Positions 53,143 through 63,217 of a stretch of 64,000 nucleotides of DNA are shown one piece after another (position 1 is the first letter of the stretch; each line of letters opens with the position of its first letter). A program made the translations under genes and the position numbers. This DNA is from Phycisphaerales bacterium (GTDB lineage: Bacteria > Planctomycetota > Phycisphaerae > Sedimentisphaerales > Anaerobacaceae), in assembly GCA_003141275.1 (NCBI GenBank), contig PLLM01000059.1, positions 29,225-93,224 of the forward strand. The letters run 5' to 3'. The notes below the pieces were generated by a model that saw only the letters and a list, made by a program, of their open reading frames with translations, searched no databases and was not told where the DNA came from.

Positions 53143-53711
53143 GAATTATCGCCGGCTCAAAACGCGGAATGAATCTGTTCAGCCCGCCGGGCAGGGATTC
53201 GCGTCCCATTACCGACCGGGTCAAGCAGTCGCTATATGACGTATTGCAAAAATATGATTTACCCGTGGGCAAAACAGTCGCGGATATTTTCGCGGGCGTC
53301 GGGTCGCTTGGCCTTGAGGCGCTCAGCAGGGGGGCGGTATTTGTAACGTTCGTTGAGCAGAACCCCCAAATCGCCCTGGTTCTTAAACAGAATATCGAGA
53401 AGGCAGGGTTCGCCGGGCAGTCGAAAATAATTAAAACCGACGCGTTCAGTGTTGCCTGGCCCGTCGATGCCGAACATCCGCAATATGACCTTGTGTTTGT
53501 TGACCCGCCTTATGTTGATTCGGCCAATACGCAGGCGGGTTCGTCGCTGGCGACATTGTTGACTCGTTTGATTGAACGTGTCTCGGCGGGCGGCTTCGTT
53601 ATTGTCCGCACCCATCGCAATTCGGTCTTGTCGCAATCGTACGGGTCGCTTAAAATCATCGAAACCCGCCAGTGGGGCAATATGGCGGTAACAATACTGA
53701 AGAAGACATAA
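53139..53711 (+). CDS. rsmD: 16S rRNA (guanine-966-N2)-methyltransferase RsmD
   Basis: MRIIAGSKRGMNLFSPPGRDSRPITDRVKQSLYDVL; DIFAGVGSLGLEALSRGA; DLVFVDPPY. Confidence 0.92.
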   Translation: MRIIAGSKRGMNLFSPPGRDSRPITDRVKQSLYDVLQKYDLPVGKTVADIFAGVGSLGLEALSRGAVFVTFVEQNPQIALVLKQNIEKAGFAGQSKIIKTDAFSVAWPVDAEHPQYDLVFVDPPYVDSANTQAGSSLATLLTRLIERVSAGGFVIVRTHRNSVLSQSYGSLKIIETRQWGNMAVTILKKT

Positions 53712-53716
53712 GGCAA

Positions 53717-54937
53717 ATGACTAATAAACAGGCGGCAATCCGGATTGTCAGGCAGTTGAGGGACGCGGGTTTTGAGGCGATGCTCGCAGGCGGGTGTGTT
53801 CGCGATATGCTTCTGAAAAGAAAGCCCAAGGATTACGATGTCGCCACCGACGCAAAGCCCAATGATGTCGCGAAACTTTTCCGCAGGACGCTCAAGGTCG
53901 GTGCTAAATTCGGCGTTGTCGTCGTTCTTATCGATAAGATTCAAATCGAGGTCGCTACGTTCAGGACCGAATCCGGCTACGCTGACGGCAGACACCCCTC
54001 AAAGGTGCGTTTCACCAGCCCGCGAGAAGACGCCGCACGCAGGGACTTCACTATCAACGCGATGTTTTTCGACCCGGTCGCCAACAAGGTGATTGATTAT
54101 TACAAAGGGCAGGCGGATTTGAAGAAACACATAATCCGAACCGTAGGCAAACCAGCCGAACGCTTTGGCGAAGATTACCTGCGTATGCTTCGGGCGGTGA
54201 GATTCTCAACGCAGCTCGGCTTTGCAATCGAGCCGAAAACCAAAGCCGCGGTATGCGCCGGCGCGAAAAACATCACCAAAATCAGCGGCGAGCGAATCGC
54301 TGCCGAACTCGAAGGCATTTTGGTCAGCCCCAACCGGGCCGAAGGATTGAAACTATTGATTGAAACGGGCCTGGCGGAATTTATCTTCCCCGGATTTTGC
54401 TGTCCCGGCGCTGGGTTTGCGGTTCGATTGCTCGCTAATCTGCCCAAAAAAATCGATTTTGCTTTGGGCCTGGCTGGGTTATTCGCCGGCTTCGAGACCG
54501 GTTTTGCGATTGAAAAATGCGAACTGCTCAAGCTCAGCAGGAATCAGGAAAAGCAAATCGAATTCCTTTTGGGTAACCGCGGCAAGCTGATGAATGACTT
54601 GTCGTTGGCCGAGTTGAAATTACTGTTATCTGGACCGTATTTTGAAGACCTCTTCGCCTTGCAAAAGGCAATTCAAAAGGCGAGCAATCAGGGCGTTGGT
54701 CCGTTAATCAAATTACGAAAAAGGATAAAGCAGTTAAAAGGCGTGGAGTTGCGACCTAAGCCGTTATTAAATGGCCACGACCTTATGGCTCTCGGCGTCG
54801 TCCCCGGCCCGTCGCTTGGCCAATTGGCTAATGAAATGTATATCGCGCAGCTGGAAGGAAAATTGCGGTCCCCTGACCAGGCAAAACAGTGGGCGGAGAA
54901 GTGGCTTGAAGAACACAAAAATTACGAAAATAGATAG
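53717..54937 (+). CDS. CCA tRNA nucleotidyltransferase / poly(A) polymerase family
   Basis: AMLAGGCVRDMLLKRKPKDYDVATDAKPNDVAKLF; RRDFTINAMFFDP; RFGEDYLRMLRAVRFSTQLGF. Confidence 0.92.
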   Translation: MTNKQAAIRIVRQLRDAGFEAMLAGGCVRDMLLKRKPKDYDVATDAKPNDVAKLFRRTLKVGAKFGVVVVLIDKIQIEVATFRTESGYADGRHPSKVRFTSPREDAARRDFTINAMFFDPVANKVIDYYKGQADLKKHIIRTVGKPAERFGEDYLRMLRAVRFSTQLGFAIEPKTKAAVCAGAKNITKISGERIAAELEGILVSPNRAEGLKLLIETGLAEFIFPGFCCPGAGFAVRLLANLPKKIDFALGLAGLFAGFETGFAIEKCELLKLSRNQEKQIEFLLGNRGKLMNDLSLAELKLLLSGPYFEDLFALQKAIQKASNQGVGPLIKLRKRIKQLKGVELRPKPLLNGHDLMALGVVPGPSLGQLANEMYIAQLEGKLRSPDQAKQWAEKWLEEHKNYENR

Positions 54938-54939
54938 TA

Positions 54940-56646
54940 TTGGGAAGTTTTTTGAATAAGCGGGAAAAAGCAATTTCACGAAACGGTGTTTCCGCAGCGG
55001 CGACGGAAATTCAGCCTAAATGGTTGAACTCTCCCATAATACCGGCAGTCGTCGTGGCTTTAATCCTGCTGCCTTTTGTCAACAAGGCCTTTCATATTGA
55101 CGACCCTCTTTTTATCTGGACGGCTCAACAGATTCAGAAGCATCCGCTTGATTTTTATGGTTTTTCCGTCAACTGGTATGTTGATGATAAGCCGATGTAT
55201 GATGTAACCAAGAACCCCCCGCTGGCGAGTTATTATATTGCGGCGATAGGGACCTTTTTCGGTTATGGAGAGATTCCTCTGCATATCGGTTTCATTCTGC
55301 CTGCCATAGCTGTTGCGATAGGAACTTTTTATCTGGCCAGGCATTTTTGCTCCAACGCTCTTGCTGCGGCTTTAATTGCAGTTGTGAATCCGGTGTTTCT
55401 TGTGTCCGCCACGACGGTTATGTGCGATACGATGATGCTGGCATTCTGGGTCTGGGCCTTGTTTTTCTGGATACGCGGAATAGAAACCCGACGGCACCTA
55501 TTTTTGCTGCTCGCGGCGATTTGCTCGATTTTATGTGCATTGACAAAATATTTCGGGATAGCATTGATTCCTTTAGTCGCCGTTTATGCTATTTCGCAAA
55601 AACAGCGATTCGGTCGATGGGTTTTCTACTGGCTGCTTTCCATTGTTGCATTGGCACTATATCAATGGTGGACGTTTTCACTTTACGGCAGAGGTCTGCT
55701 CAGCGACGCCTTTTTGTATCCTGCCCAGTTTAGTGTCTTGGTTTCGCAGCCTTTACTCGGTAAGGTCCTTATCTCGCCGGCCTTTGCAGGCGGCTGCCTC
55801 ATCACTGCCCTTTTTTATAGTCATCTCCTCTGGTCCCAAAAGGCGCTGTTTGCGGGGATTGTCGCTATGATTATTCTTGTCGGCTTGCTGTATTTTTTCC
55901 CTGAGTTTAAAGACACGGCTGAGCTGGGCAGAGAAAAATTCCGCGGCGACCTGATGGTTACAATGGGACTGATGATTGTCGCCGGTGTCAGCTTGATTGG
56001 ATTGACGCTTGATGAGCTGCGAAAACACAGGGACAGCAAAACACTGCTTATTTTTCTCTGGATTATCGGCACGTTTGTCTTTGCCTCATTTATAAACTGG
56101 GCGATTAACGCCAGAAGTTTGCTTCCGATGGCTCCCGCCGCCGGCATTCTTATAGCAAGCCGCCTGGAAGGCAAACACGTAAGTCGCTTCGGCCTGCTGA
56201 TCCCGCTTTTGCCTGCCGCCGCGATTGCGATAGCGGTTGTCTGGGCGGATTATAAGCAGGCCAATACGGCTCGGACTGCTGTCGGCGTAATTCACGGGGA
56301 ATTCGACACCAGCCGCAATAATTTGTGGTTTGAGGGACACTGGGGATTCCAGTTTTATATGCAGAACGCAGGCTGTAAGTCGCTCAACTTCAATAACCCG
56401 AAAATTTCTAAGGGTGATTTCATCATAATACCAATGAATAATACCAACATAATTTTCCCGGAGAAAGAATTGGTTTCCTTAAATAAAACGCTGAAATTTA
56501 CACCTTGCCCTTGGTTGGCCACAATGAACAATGTCTGCGGCGCAGGTTTTTACTATCAAGGATGGGGGCCGGTTCCATTTCTCTTTGGCAGGATTCCTCC
56601 GGAATACTACTATGTGTTCGAAGTCAGCCGGGGCCGGGAAAACTAA
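54940..56646 (+). CDS. Multi-TM glycosyltransferase (GT39/PMT-like)
   Basis: FHIDDPLFIWTAQQIQKHPLDFYGFSVNW...NPPLASYYIAAIGTFFGYGEIPLHIGFILPAIA followed by many TMs. Confidence 0.8.
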   Translation: MGSFLNKREKAISRNGVSAAATEIQPKWLNSPIIPAVVVALILLPFVNKAFHIDDPLFIWTAQQIQKHPLDFYGFSVNWYVDDKPMYDVTKNPPLASYYIAAIGTFFGYGEIPLHIGFILPAIAVAIGTFYLARHFCSNALAAALIAVVNPVFLVSATTVMCDTMMLAFWVWALFFWIRGIETRRHLFLLLAAICSILCALTKYFGIALIPLVAVYAISQKQRFGRWVFYWLLSIVALALYQWWTFSLYGRGLLSDAFLYPAQFSVLVSQPLLGKVLISPAFAGGCLITALFYSHLLWSQKALFAGIVAMIILVGLLYFFPEFKDTAELGREKFRGDLMVTMGLMIVAGVSLIGLTLDELRKHRDSKTLLIFLWIIGTFVFASFINWAINARSLLPMAPAAGILIASRLEGKHVSRFGLLIPLLPAAAIAIAVVWADYKQANTARTAVGVIHGEFDTSRNNLWFEGHWGFQFYMQNAGCKSLNFNNPKISKGDFIIIPMNNTNIIFPEKELVSLNKTLKFTPCPWLATMNNVCGAGFYYQGWGPVPFLFGRIPPEYYYVFEVSRGREN

Positions 56647-56756
56647 TTGCCGTCAGCCGATGATAGATGATGCGAAGCAGTGGGTGATTAAATGGCTGCA
56701 ATCGCATAAAAAACATAATAACGTATAGCAATTCAAGTTTACCATACGAAGGCCGT

Positions 56757-58049
56757 CTATTTAGATGAAGAGAGTTTGTTTGTTTTCCTTTCTTTCTTTA
56801 TCAAACCAATTATGTTCTTTAAGCTCTTAATCATTGATTCGTTTTTTGTGCGGTATTGATAATAAAGTTCAAGGTCGTTAAATGTCTTAAAAAAACGCAT
56901 ATTATTTATGAACCATAATAGTCCAGTGTTACATACCCATTGCAAGATATTCAGCATTTCTTGACTGACTCTACTATTTTTGCCAGCATGTACTATTTCG
57001 TTGCGATTGTCGGCAATCACAGATAAGGCATCCATTAACATTGAAGAATCCACGTTTTTCATAATGCTGCTAAACCCAGCTAATCTAGCACAAACCTCTT
57101 GTGTTTTACCCCCGAAGTTCTGAGAAAGTGTAAGCGACTCAGCCATTTGCCACAAAGATAACAAGCAACGGTTTTCTTCTATTTCGTCTATCGACTGAGA
57201 ATAAGCCTTAAGGCAATGCGCGAGAAGTAATTCGGTAGAATTATCTTTCAATGGTCTTCTTAGTTTTCTCGCATTATTTATCACTACTCGCCAAGCGTTA
57301 GAGTTTATTTCAAAAGTTTTCTCCATAGTTTCATCATATAATTTCCGGAAGTAGTTAAACTCTCTCCGTCCAGTGTCTGAAGTGCCTATCACAAAAAGAG
57401 GAAAGGGCAGGTTAAAACGGGGATGAAACAACGGGTAACTGGTCTTGAAGGTAAACGCACGGGCAGAAAGTTCTATAAGACTTCTTAGGGCGTATAACGA
57501 AAGATCGATGTCCTTCCAACTTTGAAAAAAGTCGACGTTACTTGTTCTACAAGTTAACCAGCAGGTAGGCAAATCCCTTAACTTCCACTGGGTAGCAATT
57601 CTGATTCGCTCTATCAGGGAATCGAGGTCGCTTTTTCTTATTTGTTTTTCTACATAATCAGCCCCATGAAACCTAAAGGTGACGCCGAAAAGAGTGATTT
57701 GCCCAAAATGAATATCGTCGGAGGATGCGAAATTTAAGGGGATAAATGAGGTCCATTGAAACTTTTTAAGCTTTTTGGCCTCCGAGATTATATTAAGATA
57801 AGTTGCTTCGAAATCATTTATCGAGGAGAGCCCCATGTCCTTCATCTTCGAGAGCACTCTCATAACCATAACAAGGTCGAGTTTGTTTGGCTCTGCACAC
57901 CCGCATAAGCCATAAAAATCGATGTCGTTTTCAAAACCAAAGGTCCATCCGTTCTTTCTCTTGGCCGTCAACAACCTTGTAATAGCCATTCGGGCTCTGT
58001 CTTCCGCCTTGTTTTTCCAGAGATTTGCCATGGTCCATATCTTACACAA
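56757..58049 (-). CDS. HEPN-domain (Apea-like) protein
   Basis: C-terminal SVIADNRNEIVHAGKNSRVS (Rx4H) in a helical context, preceded by LSLWQMAESLTLSQNFGGKTQEVCARLAG. Confidence 0.6.
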   Translation of the reverse strand: MCKIWTMANLWKNKAEDRARMAITRLLTAKRKNGWTFGFENDIDFYGLCGCAEPNKLDLVMVMRVLSKMKDMGLSSINDFEATYLNIISEAKKLKKFQWTSFIPLNFASSDDIHFGQITLFGVTFRFHGADYVEKQIRKSDLDSLIERIRIATQWKLRDLPTCWLTCRTSNVDFFQSWKDIDLSLYALRSLIELSARAFTFKTSYPLFHPRFNLPFPLFVIGTSDTGRREFNYFRKLYDETMEKTFEINSNAWRVVINNARKLRRPLKDNSTELLLAHCLKAYSQSIDEIEENRCLLSLWQMAESLTLSQNFGGKTQEVCARLAGFSSIMKNVDSSMLMDALSVIADNRNEIVHAGKNSRVSQEMLNILQWVCNTGLLWFINNMRFFKTFNDLELYYQYRTKNESMIKSLKNIIGLIKKERKTNKLSSSK

Positions 58050-58286
58050 GTTCCTTGGGTTTAATCAAACATATACAATAAGAAATCCCACAAAAAATAT
58101 AGATTTGAAGGTCAAGAGGGCAAAAGGTAAATAGATGGTGGAGGACAGGGAAGTTAGCGAATCGATATGTTTGCGCTCGTCCTACCTAATTTATGCCAAC
58201 CGCAAAATATTTCTGCACAATAGGCAAGAAGGGGATTTACTGGGCGTTTTTCTCGGTTATAATGGGGTCAAAGGCAGGAGAATAAA

Positions 58287-59210
58287 ATGTTCGATAAACA
58301 CACTGTGATTATTGTGCTCGTTTTGTTGACAATCACATCAACGTATGCTGGTTCACCAGAACAGCCCAATTCGATGCCTCAAGAACCAAACTTATTGCAG
58401 TCCCTCATTGACAACGCAAACAAAGGAGACGCAGACGCCCAGTTTTGGCTCGGCACGATGTACTACGACGGTAAAGGCGTTCCGCAGGATTACAAAGAGG
58501 CCGTTAAGTGGTTCACAATGGCAGCCGAACAGGGGCACGCATATGCCCAGTTATATCTCGGCAGAATACACTATAACGGCGATGGTGTCCCCCAAGATTA
58601 CACCGAGGCGTACAAATGGGTCTTACTTGCACAAATGAATGGCGAAGATGTTTCTAAACTCAAACAAGACCTTACCGCCAAGATGACTCCTGTCCAGATT
58701 GCCGAGGCCCAAAAGCTTGCAAAAGAATTTGGTGCAAAAAACAATAATGCTAAGAATGGTGGTACTATTATAGAGCCTAACTCATCAGAAGATGTAAACA
58801 AAGACGCACTTAGGGTGGAGAGATTACGCGATAAAATCCAGAAGGCGAAAGATTCGGAAGATAAAACCAAAGATGCGCTTCGAGTCAAAAGGTTGCGCGA
58901 TAAAATCCAGAAAATGAAAGATGCAATTGAACTTGCTGAGACGCAAATACTAAACCTCCCCAGGTTGCAACCCAACCAACGTGGATACTTGGAAGAAGCA
59001 CTTGCGGTTACAGAAAGAAAACATACTCTGCTTTACAAAGAAGAAGAAAATTACAATCAGATAATTCGTCTCGCTGAAAAGTATCATGACCTTGGTGTTG
59101 ATGTTATGGCTATGAAGAAGCTGCTAATTAAATGCGAAGGACGAATAGATGATGTTAAATTAGATAAAGAGAGGCTGCTAAAATCGATTAACCAACAGAA
59201 CCGAAGATAA
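58287..59210 (+). CDS. Sel1-like repeat protein, secreted
   Basis: Signal VLVLLTITSTYAG; NKGDADAQFWLGTMYYDGKGVPQDYKEAVKWFTMAAEQGHAYAQLYLGRIHYNGDGVPQDYTEAYKW. Confidence 0.9.
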   Translation: MFDKHTVIIVLVLLTITSTYAGSPEQPNSMPQEPNLLQSLIDNANKGDADAQFWLGTMYYDGKGVPQDYKEAVKWFTMAAEQGHAYAQLYLGRIHYNGDGVPQDYTEAYKWVLLAQMNGEDVSKLKQDLTAKMTPVQIAEAQKLAKEFGAKNNNAKNGGTIIEPNSSEDVNKDALRVERLRDKIQKAKDSEDKTKDALRVKRLRDKIQKMKDAIELAETQILNLPRLQPNQRGYLEEALAVTERKHTLLYKEEENYNQIIRLAEKYHDLGVDVMAMKKLLIKCEGRIDDVKLDKERLLKSINQQNRR

Positions 59211-59339
59211 AAAATTAATTGCCTAATATCTGTTCCAGTCCAACCGCGAACAGATTGAATTGTCGAGATACGACTTTTGAAAACAGGATCGCTTCGCTAA
59301 GCTCGCAATGACAAGATTGATTTTGTAAATAGAGGGAAG

Positions 59340-60206
59340 TTACTTTCCAAACTTGTAACTTATCAGTTTATAGACCAATTTTGCGGCTAAGAAGTCGGGG
59401 GCTTTGTTGCTTTTGTTCGGGCACATTTCAACGACATCAAAGCCGACGACGTTGTTTTTTTGAAATACCTGTCTGAGCAAATCCAAAACCTCATACCACA
59501 AAAGTCCGCCCGGCTCAGGTGTGCCTGTCGAGGGCATTATCGACGGGTCAAAAACGTCCAAGTCAATCGTTACATAGACGTTCCCTTTGAGAGTCGCCAG
59601 GACTTTTTTAATCCAGTCGTGTTTCCCCGCGATGTTTTCGGCGAAAAAGACATTACTCTTTTTGGCCCGCGGCTTTTCGGATGTGTCCATACTTCGTATG
59701 CCGACCTGGACGGTTTTGCAGATATCCTGCGCCCTTGCCATAATACAGGCGTGGCTGTATTTCGAGCCGTGGTATTCGTTGCGGAGGTCGCCGTGTGCAT
59801 CTAACTGCAGGACGGTTAATTTGCCGTATTTTTTCGCCTGTGCCTGTATCGCGCCGATGCTTACGGAGTGTTCGCCGCCGAGCAGGACCGGAAATTTGCC
59901 GGTTGCCAAATGTGCGCTGATTCTTTTTTCAACCGCCTGAACCATTTTTTCAGGTGTTTTGTCTTCTGTAACTGGCTTGTCGGTGAATATGCCGACCTTA
60001 TATGGCTCGGAGTCGCTTTCGATGTCATAATTTTCTACAATCTCCGAGGCCGCCAATATGGCGGATGGTCCCTTGTCCGCGCCTTTTCCCCAACTGCTTG
60101 TCCGGTCGTAGGGAACAGGAATTATCACCACCTTCGCCTTTGACGGGTCGCGGTATTGATTCGAGATGTCGCTTAGAAACACTGCTTTCGCCATTGGTTT
60201 TGCCAA
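59340..60206 (-). CDS. speB: Agmatinase (arginase/ureohydrolase family)
   Basis: GGEHSVSIGAI; LQLDAHGDLRNEYHGSKYSHACIMARA; YVTIDLDVFDPSIMPSTGTPEPGGL; GFDVVEMCP. Confidence 0.92.
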   Translation of the reverse strand: MAKPMAKAVFLSDISNQYRDPSKAKVVIIPVPYDRTSSWGKGADKGPSAILAASEIVENYDIESDSEPYKVGIFTDKPVTEDKTPEKMVQAVEKRISAHLATGKFPVLLGGEHSVSIGAIQAQAKKYGKLTVLQLDAHGDLRNEYHGSKYSHACIMARAQDICKTVQVGIRSMDTSEKPRAKKSNVFFAENIAGKHDWIKKVLATLKGNVYVTIDLDVFDPSIMPSTGTPEPGGLLWYEVLDLLRQVFQKNNVVGFDVVEMCPNKSNKAPDFLAAKLVYKLISYKFGK

Positions 60207-60236
60207 TTATCCCGTATTATTTTTTTGTGGTGATTA

Positions 60237-60788
60237 TTAATCGAACAGGAACATCGCGATAGCCACGGTTGTCGTCCAGAGGTCTCTCATACCGCGTGCC
60301 GTCTGTGTGATGTTGGTTGTTCTGATTAACAGGCCGCTTGATTTGTAAACCTGCTCTTTTTCCGACCACGCCTTGTTGGGGTCAACTTCGAGGCCGAGCG
60401 TCGTTCCGAGCATTCCGGCCGCAAGGTCTTCTGAAAAATCGGCGGCTTCGTGTTCGTTCATTCCGTAGCCATGGACTTCGCTGAGGTATCCCCAGTTGTT
60501 TCGGTCTTTAGGGACAGCCAGCCCGACGGACGAGCCGATAAGCCGTCCGTGCTCGTCGGTATCCGACCTTGCCATAACGCAGTAGCTGATTTCGCCCGGT
60601 GTCAGCCGTTTTAGACCGACCTCCCTGCTGACAACTTTGCAGCGGGGTGGCAGGATTGATGACACCTGCACGAGGTTCTGTTGCGCCACACCGGCTGCTC
60701 TTAACGCGTCCTCGAAGGATTTGAGCCGATACTTATGCCTTCCAACACCCTTGGTTAGAAACACTCTCGTAGGAACGAGATTTCTCAT
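60237..60788 (-). CDS. Pyruvoyl-dependent arginine decarboxylase
   Basis: VPTRVFLTKGVGRHKYRLKSFEDALRAAGVAQQNLVQVSSILPPRCKVV..GEISYCVMARSDTDEHGRLIGSSVGLAVP. Confidence 0.9.
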   Translation of the reverse strand: MRNLVPTRVFLTKGVGRHKYRLKSFEDALRAAGVAQQNLVQVSSILPPRCKVVSREVGLKRLTPGEISYCVMARSDTDEHGRLIGSSVGLAVPKDRNNWGYLSEVHGYGMNEHEAADFSEDLAAGMLGTTLGLEVDPNKAWSEKEQVYKSSGLLIRTTNITQTARGMRDLWTTTVAIAMFLFD

Positions 60789-61352
60789 TTTGTTCTCCTG
60801 TATCCCGGTTTTATTTTCCTGTTAACCTCAAAAATGTTAATAACCGTTGCTCCTTAAAAGTTTTAGCGCCGGCGTTTCGATTTGCCGTCCGGCTGCAAGT
60901 CGCTGATTATATCTTCACGCAAATCGCTTACAATAAAAATTATCCAAACTTTATTTTTGGCGGGGTGATTTGTGTTCATCAGGGAAAAATAGAATTCCTG
61001 CGGTAGTTTACACTGTACCTTTGAACGCCCCTCCGTCGCACTGTGTGTTGGCAGACAATCCTCAGGTAAACATAGGGGCTAAACATAAAAGAGAAGACAA
61101 TTGAACTGTCTTTGAGCAAAATTTATCCAACGCCTGATAATATGGGCAGTGGCGGGGCATTGGGGGGTTTTTTATTGACAAACGGGCCAATTATCTTTAG
61201 TATGGCTGTTCTAAAGACGATTACTACAGATACTTAGGCCCTTATAGTTCCCTGTAGGGGGTGCGGGCTGTAAGTCGCCGTTTGGGCGGTAGTTGCGCGA
61301 TGAAACGGCGGATTAAGTTTGATGGCGGCGACACGATTTTGGAGACCTTTCA

Positions 61353-63149
61353 ATGCTTAACAGAAATACTCTTGTCCTGGTTGTGGGTATCGCGATTGTC
61401 CTGGTTGCGCCGGCATTTGCCGAAACGCTTGAAGGAAACTATAACGATATGCTCCACTACCTGAAAATAGGCCGGTTTGACCTCGCAAAGGGTTACGCGC
61501 AGGCGATTCTCGACGGCAATACCGTGCCGGTCGATTTGTTTGCGTTGGCCGAGGACAACCCTCAGGGGTACGCATTGGTTATCAAGGCCAAAGAAAGCTC
61601 GACGGATAAAGAGCTTGCCGGTCTTTGCGGCAAGGTTGTGGATGTAATTGAGCAGGGCAGGTTCATTCGTCGCGCCGACCCGAAGGTTATCGTGGAAGAA
61701 ATCGCCCGGCTGAGCGGCACCGCCCGTGGTCGGCTCAACGCAGTCAAACGTCTGCAAAACGCGGGCGAATACGCGATAATGTATATGCTCGATGCCCTCG
61801 GAGATGATGCTCGCAAGGTGGAATGGCCGGACATCTCTTCGGCTTTGGGGCAAATGAGTAAAGAAGCCATCAGGCCTCTTGTCGCGGCGCTTCAAACCAA
61901 TAACGTCGGCGTAAAATCGGAAATCATTAAGGCATTGGGCAAAATCGGGTATCCGCAGTCGCTCCCCTTTCTGAAATACATCGCGGAAAAAGACAGTTCC
62001 TCGGAGCTTAGGATTTTGGCTGAGGCCAGTATAAAGAAAATCGAGCCGGCAGCATTGAAAGTTCCGGCGGCGCAGCTTTGTTATCAGCTGGGTGAGGACT
62101 ATTACTATCACGCCGAATCGCTCGCTCCCGCGGCGGACGCGAATTTTGCCAATATGTGGTTTTGGGACGCCAATAACGCCCGGCTTGGCAGCGAGCGGGT
62201 CGACAAGCGGTATTTCAACGAGCTGATGTCGATGCGGTGCTGCGAATGGTCGCTCAAGGCCGACGACAAGTTCGGGCAGGCAATCGGACTGTGGCTTGCG
62301 GCGTTTTTCAAGGCCGAGTCATACGATATTGATATGCCCGCGTATTTCGGCGAAGGCCACGCCAATGCGAGGACATACGCGACAACCGCCGGGCCGGAAT
62401 ATCTGCACCAGGCCCTTGCACGTGCGATGAAGGACAAAGATGCCCAGGTCGCATTGGATGTTGTAGAGGCGTTATCGACCACAGCGGGCGAGAGTTCGCT
62501 ATTTTTTAGGGTAGGCACATCGCAGCCCTTGGCAGAGGCCCTTTCCTTTGACTCAAAGGCGGTTAAATACAGCGCTGCGATAGCGATTGCCGCTGCCGGT
62601 CCCAAGCAGGTCTTCCCGCAAAGCAAACTCGTCGTTGCCAACCTCGCGGAGGCGCTGGCACAAAGTTCGGAGCAGTCCGCGGATGATAATACGCCTATGT
62701 GGAACGGCGAATTGGCGGATTTATACGCGGTTCGCGCTGCCAGGGCGATGTTTAAACTTGCCCAGGCCCGCAACCCGATTCTTGATTTGTCCGCAGCCCA
62801 GGACGCTCTTGTTACGGCGACAAAGGATAAGAGGACGGAAATCCAGATGCTGGCGGGGCAGATACTTGCGCACCTGAATACACCCGCGGCACAGGAGGCA
62901 ATAGCGGCGATGGCGATGACTGAGGGTAACTCGAAGGATATTCGCATATCGGCGTTTGGTTCGCTGGTTGTTTCGGCACAGCTCAATGCCAATAAGCTCG
63001 ATGACGCGACAATAAACGCTATATATGCCTTAGTCAGCTCGAAGGATATTGACCCCGGCTTGCGTGCCGCTGCCGCTGCTGCTTACGGCGCACTAAATCT
63101 TCCGAGCCAAAAGGTCAAGACCTTAATCCTCGACCAGGCGCGCAGTTAA
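61353..63149 (+). CDS. HEAT-repeat-containing secreted protein
   Basis: Signal NTLVLVVGIAIVLVAPAFAE; IRPLVAALQTNNVGVKSEIIKALGKIGYPQSLPFLKYIAEKDSSSELRILAEASIKKI. Confidence 0.8.
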   Translation: MLNRNTLVLVVGIAIVLVAPAFAETLEGNYNDMLHYLKIGRFDLAKGYAQAILDGNTVPVDLFALAEDNPQGYALVIKAKESSTDKELAGLCGKVVDVIEQGRFIRRADPKVIVEEIARLSGTARGRLNAVKRLQNAGEYAIMYMLDALGDDARKVEWPDISSALGQMSKEAIRPLVAALQTNNVGVKSEIIKALGKIGYPQSLPFLKYIAEKDSSSELRILAEASIKKIEPAALKVPAAQLCYQLGEDYYYHAESLAPAADANFANMWFWDANNARLGSERVDKRYFNELMSMRCCEWSLKADDKFGQAIGLWLAAFFKAESYDIDMPAYFGEGHANARTYATTAGPEYLHQALARAMKDKDAQVALDVVEALSTTAGESSLFFRVGTSQPLAEALSFDSKAVKYSAAIAIAAAGPKQVFPQSKLVVANLAEALAQSSEQSADDNTPMWNGELADLYAVRAARAMFKLAQARNPILDLSAAQDALVTATKDKRTEIQMLAGQILAHLNTPAAQEAIAAMAMTEGNSKDIRISAFGSLVVSAQLNANKLDDATINAIYALVSSKDIDPGLRAAAAAAYGALNLPSQKVKTLILDQARS

Positions 63150-63217
63150 AAAGCGTTTTGCGTTTGGCGAACGGCGGAGAATTCCTTGCCCTCCGAAGCC
63201 CTATGGGGGAAGGAGGG

